This document shows, piece by piece, positions 6,003-8,615 of a DNA stretch of 8,615 nucleotides. A program made the translations under genes and the position numbers. Source of the stretch: an uncultured Sphingomonadales bacterium (GTDB lineage Bacteria > Pseudomonadota > Alphaproteobacteria > Sphingomonadales > Sphingomonadaceae). Each line of letters begins with the position of its first letter. Position 1 is the stretch's first letter. The notes beneath the pieces were generated by a model. It did no database searches and was not told where the DNA came from. It was given only the letters and a program-made list of their open reading frames with translations. The stretch spans positions 1-8,615 of the forward strand of contig CAIKKO010000356.1 of assembly GCA_903828025.1 (NCBI GenBank), given 5' to 3'.

Positions 6003-7125
6003 GTCCCAGTAGCTCCGCGATACGCCGCGCAGCGTGCCCATCCCCGAAAGGATTGTGCGCGCGCGCCATGGCTGAATAGGCAGCCTTATCGTCCAGCAGA
6101 GTAAAGATTTCGGAAACTATGCGCGCAGTTTGCGTGCCGACGAGCCGCGCGGTGCCCGCTTCCACGCCTTCGGGCCGCTCGGTCGTCTCACGCATCACGA
6201 GCACGGGTTTGCCCAGTGCAGGCGCCTCTTCCTGCACCCCGCCGCTATCGGTCAGCATGATCTCGGCCAGGCTCAGCAGACGGGCGAAATGCGGGTAATC
6301 CAGCGGCTCGATCAGCGCGACATTGGGCAGATCGCTCAGCGCGCCCTCCATCACCTTGCGCACGTTGGGATTGGGATGGACCGGGAAAATCAGCGCCACA
6401 TCGGGGCGCGCGGCAATCTGCCGGATCGCCTCGGCAATCGCCTCCAGCCCGCCGCCGAAATTCTCGCGCCGGTGGCTCGTCACGCCAATGATCCGCTTGC
6501 CCGCAAACCGCGCTTCCAGATCGGCAAGGCCGCTGGCCAGCGCCGGTTCCGCCTCGATTCGCGCCGAAACCCATTGCAGCGCGTCGATCACGGTGTTGCC
6601 CGTCACATGGATCGCGTCGGCTGAAACGTTCTCCGCACGCAGCGCCGCCGCCGAGGTTTCCGTGGGCGCGAAATGCAGCGCGGCAATCGTGCCGATGATC
6701 TTGCGGTTCACCTCTTCGGGCCAGGGGTGATAGATATTGTGGCTGCGCAAACCGGCTTCCACATGCGCCACCGGCACCTTGCGGTAATAGGCCGCCAGCG
6801 CGCCCGCCATGGCGGTGGCGGTATCGCCCTGCACCACGACCCAATCGGGCTGTTCGGCATCCATCACGCCGCCGAGCCCCGTCAGCAACGCGGCGGTGAG
6901 GCCATCGAGCGTCTGATCGGGCTTCATCAGATCGAGATCGTGATCGGGCACGATCCCGGCAATCTCCAGCACCTGATCGAGCATGCCGCGATGCTGCGCC
7001 GAAACGCAGGTCACCACACGGAAGGCCGGATCGGCCTTGAGCGCGTGGACCACGGGGAACATTTTGATGGCTTCGGGGCGCGTGCCGAAGATCACCATCA
7101 CCGTCTTTGGAATTGTGTGTGCCAT
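5992..7125 (-). CDS. wecB: UDP-N-acetylglucosamine 2-epimerase (non-hydrolysing)
   Basis: The 377-residue product has the length and motifs of the bacterial non-hydrolysing enzyme, which interconverts UDP-GlcNAc and UDP-ManNAc through a 2-acetamidoglucal intermediate. Visible are GTRPEAIKM (14-22, Arg16), QHRGMLDQVL with His45, VQGDTATAMAGA with Asp101, HVEAGLRS with Glu123, HPWPEEVNR with Glu137 and Glu138, VTSHRRENFG with His218, HPNPNVR (250-256), and the UDP-binding LTDSGGVQEEAPALGKP (291-307) followed by RETTERPEG. The catalytic acids and histidines expected from the E. coli enzyme all have counterparts. ATG 7125 is chosen over an upstream ATG at 7227 because AAAGGG lies seven bases before it and the family N-terminus fits. 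It starts 40 nt after the agmatine deiminase stop and overlaps wecC by 11 nt. Confidence 0.95.
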   Translation of the reverse strand: MAHTIPKTVMVIFGTRPEAIKMFPVVHALKADPAFRVVTCVSAQHRGMLDQVLEIAGIVPDHDLDLMKPDQTLDGLTAALLTGLGGVMDAEQPDWVVVQGDTATAMAGALAAYYRKVPVAHVEAGLRSHNIYHPWPEEVNRKIIGTIAALHFAPTETSAAALRAENVSADAIHVTGNTVIDALQWVSARIEAEPALASGLADLEARFAGKRIIGVTSHRRENFGGGLEAIAEAIRQIAARPDVALIFPVHPNPNVRKVMEGALSDLPNVALIEPLDYPHFARLLSLAEIMLTDSGGVQEEAPALGKPVLVMRETTERPEGVEAGTARLVGTQTARIVSEIFTLLDDKAAYSAMARAHNPFGDGHAARRIAELLGHAP

Positions 7126-7165
7126 GGCCCTGCCCTTTAGCGCCGCTGGGTTAAGGGGCGCATAA

Positions 7166-8155
7166 TCACGCCGCAGGCATCTGCTGGCTGGAGCAATGAA
7201 ACCCGCCCCCACCCGCCAGCACCGCATCGGCCATCAGCCCGATCACCGCGCGGCCGGGGAACAGTTCGGCAATCGCCGCGACCCCGTCGTCATCATGCTG
7301 CGTGCCGAACACCGGCACGATCACGACCTTGTTCGCGATCACGAAGTTCATGTAGCTCGCGGGCTGGACCATGCCGCCCCCTTCGACGAGGCCGGGCGAA
7401 GGCACGTCCACCACCTCCACTCCGAAATCCCGCGCCCGCGCGGCGGTATCGGCATAGATCGCGGCGTTGGGATCGGCCGGCCCCGTCGCACGCGGCACGG
7501 CCAGCCGGTTCGGCGCGACGAAGCGCGCGAGGTTGTCGACATGCCCGTCGGTGTGGTCGTTGATCAGCCCGTCCCCCAGCCACAGCACCCGGTCGAACCC
7601 CAGATCGCGCGCCAGCCGCATCTCCAGATCTGCGCGCGAGAGGGCCGGGTTGCGATTCGGATTGAGCAGGCACTGCTCGGTCGTCGCGACCAGCCCCGTG
7701 CCATCGCCATCGAGCGCGCCGCCCTCCAGAATCCAGTCACAGCGATCGGCAGGCAGCCCGGCGCTCGCGGCGAGATCGGCCCCGATCGCCTGATCGCCCT
7801 CCATCAGATACTTCTCGCCCCAGCCGTTAAACCCGAACAGCCGCGCCCGCCGCGCACCATCTGCTCCGCGCACCACCAGCGGCCCGGTATCGCGCAGCCA
7901 CACGTCGCCATAAACCCGCTGCTCCAGCGTGACTGCCGCTGAAACCAGCGACCGCGCGCGCATGGCATTGGCCGCATCGCGCACGATCAGCCGCACTTCC
8001 TGCCCGCTATCGGCCACCGCGCTGGCAAAGGCGGCAATCTGCTCCTGCGCGCGCGCGATCACGCCGGACCACTCCTCCGCCAGATGCGGAAACCCGATCC
8101 AGAGCCAGTCCTGCGGATGCCATTCTGGGGGCATCTGCATCGCGGAATAAGACAT
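7166..8155 (-). CDS. aguA: Agmatine deiminase (agmatine iminohydrolase)
   Basis: The 329-residue product belongs to the agmatine deiminase/bacterial peptidylarginine deiminase family of guanidino-modifying enzymes. It would hydrolyse agmatine to N-carbamoylputrescine and ammonia in the cytoplasm. Motifs seen: MPPEWHPQDWLWIGFP (8-23), DVWLRDTGP (84-92), LEGGALDGDGTGL (143-155), TEQCLLNPNRNP (159-170), NDHTDGHVDNLARFV (199-213) with His201, SYMNFVIAN (267-275), and C-terminal GGGGFHCSSQQMP with catalytic Cys321. It is somewhat shorter than plant and Pseudomonas enzymes, as many alphaproteobacterial members are. AAGGAA lies eight bases upstream of the ATG. No signal peptide is visible, which argues against a secreted peptidylarginine deiminase. 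It is the first gene of the minus-strand run. N-carbamoylputrescine amidase (aguB), its usual pathway partner, is not in the window. Confidence 0.9.
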   Translation of the reverse strand: MSYSAMQMPPEWHPQDWLWIGFPHLAEEWSGVIARAQEQIAAFASAVADSGQEVRLIVRDAANAMRARSLVSAAVTLEQRVYGDVWLRDTGPLVVRGADGARRARLFGFNGWGEKYLMEGDQAIGADLAASAGLPADRCDWILEGGALDGDGTGLVATTEQCLLNPNRNPALSRADLEMRLARDLGFDRVLWLGDGLINDHTDGHVDNLARFVAPNRLAVPRATGPADPNAAIYADTAARARDFGVEVVDVPSPGLVEGGGMVQPASYMNFVIANKVVIVPVFGTQHDDDGVAAIAELFPGRAVIGLMADAVLAGGGGFHCSSQQMPAA

Positions 8156-8321
8156 TGATTTGGTTCCTTAATTATCCACCAAGGCCGCATTGCTCTTGCC
8201 ACGCAACGCGTCATCTGCACGCATCATCCATTCGCCCCGCCAGACGTGGCAGAGGCCCTGCGCGCTGGCAAGCCGGACCGTCGCGCTTGATCGAACGCGC
8301 CCGAGCGGGCATCTCACGGCG
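8156..8321. promoter_or_regulatory. Divergent intergenic region between aguA and glnE
   Basis: These 166 bases must carry promoters for both divergent genes. On the minus strand GATAAT (8171-8176 complement) resembles a -10 box, but it is only 15 bases from the aguA ATG and overlaps the start of the ribosome binding site region, so it is a weak candidate. A short palindrome, GCCCGAGCGGGC at 8299-8310, sits just before the glnE start and could form a small hairpin. No convincing -35 box or operator was found. Confidence 0.25.
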
Positions 8322-8615
8322 ATGAGCGGTGCCCCCCTTTTGGCCGACTGGCCCTACGCTATCCGCCGCGCCCGCACCGAAGCGCCGTTCCTGTGCCGCA
8401 CGCTCGATCGGCTGCCCGCGCTGGCAGAGCTGCTGGAACTGGGCCGGATCGAGGACGCGCTGGCCGCCGCCCGCCGCGCCGGTGACGGTTGCGAGGATGT
8501 GGGCGTGGCCCTGCGCCGCGAACGCCTCGCGTTGTCGCTCGCGCTGGCCATCGGCGATCTTGCGGGGGCGCTGCCGCTGGCGCGCGTGATGGGCGAGCTT
8601 TCCGCCTTCGCCGAC
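8322..8615 (+). CDS. glnE: Glutamine synthetase adenylyltransferase/adenylyl-removing enzyme, N-terminal fragment
   Basis: An open frame of 98 codons begins at ATG 8322 and runs off the right edge without a stop. The translation contains ARTEAPFLCRTLDRLPAL (17-34), EDVGVALRRERLALSLALAI (58-77) and GDLAGALPLARVMGELSAFAD (78-98). These resemble the start of alphaproteobacterial GlnE, where the RREK/RRER and DLAG..L..VT..LS.FAD patterns are conserved. GlnE controls nitrogen assimilation by adding AMP to, or removing it from, a tyrosine of glutamine synthetase under PII control. The full enzyme is about 900 residues, so roughly one tenth is visible and none of the nucleotidyltransferase catalytic motifs can be checked. 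The upstream ribosome binding site is poor, leaving the exact start somewhat uncertain. Confidence 0.75.
   Translation, partial: MSGAPLLADWPYAIRRARTEAPFLCRTLDRLPALAELLELGRIEDALAAARRAGDGCEDVGVALRRERLALSLALAIGDLAGALPLARVMGELSAFAD

Noticed and set aside
4794..6104. A 436-codon open frame on the plus strand opposite wecC
   Set aside because: It is a mirror of the minus-strand wecC codons. Its translation is rich in Arg, His, Ala and Gly with no family motif, as expected for antisense frames in GC-rich DNA.

Overview
The window is GC-rich throughout. Its genes look like those of an alphaproteobacterium, most likely a member of the Sphingomonadales such as Novosphingobium, Sphingomonas or Erythrobacter. 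I place it there from remembered protein character: a glycine-rich N-terminal extension of the kind found on sphingomonad cold-shock proteins, a sphingomonad-like GlnE N-terminus, and codon usage. No rRNA or other taxonomic marker is present. I see no rRNA, tRNA, IS element, CRISPR array or prophage gene.

Layout, left to right. (1) Positions 1-261, minus strand: the start of a very glycine-rich protein that runs off the left edge, probably a cold-shock protein with a glycine-rich leader. (2) Positions 517-3208, plus strand: a tight unit of a TerC-family membrane protein, a DUF442/TIGR01244 phosphatase- or sulfurtransferase-like protein, a small single-pass membrane protein of unknown function, and a di-iron sterol desaturase/fatty acid hydroxylase. 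Between the second and third genes sits a possible 13-codon minigene linked to both by 4-nt overlaps. (3) Positions 8155-3149, minus strand: a four-gene run of agmatine deiminase, wecB (UDP-GlcNAc 2-epimerase), wecC (UDP-ManNAc dehydrogenase) and a large lipoprotein with beta-helix-like sequence. (4) Positions 8322-8615, plus strand: the beginning of glnE, divergent from the agmatine deiminase gene and cut by the right edge.

How the genes fit together. wecB and wecC overlap by 11 nt and together convert UDP-GlcNAc to UDP-ManNAc and then UDP-ManNAcA, a precursor for an acidic surface or extracellular polysaccharide. The lipoprotein directly downstream is a candidate for handling, cutting or modifying such a polymer in the periplasm or at the outer membrane, but that role is inferred from context. 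The plus-strand unit combines a putative metal exporter with a lipid-modifying hydroxylase and two little-known proteins, which suggests envelope maintenance. The two long units converge and overlap by 60 nt at their 3' ends.

There is no obvious entirely new system. The points most worth checking are the beta-helix lipoprotein linked to UDP-ManNAcA synthesis, the minigene, the convergent overlap, and the agmatine deiminase gene that heads the sugar operon without a visible aguB partner.
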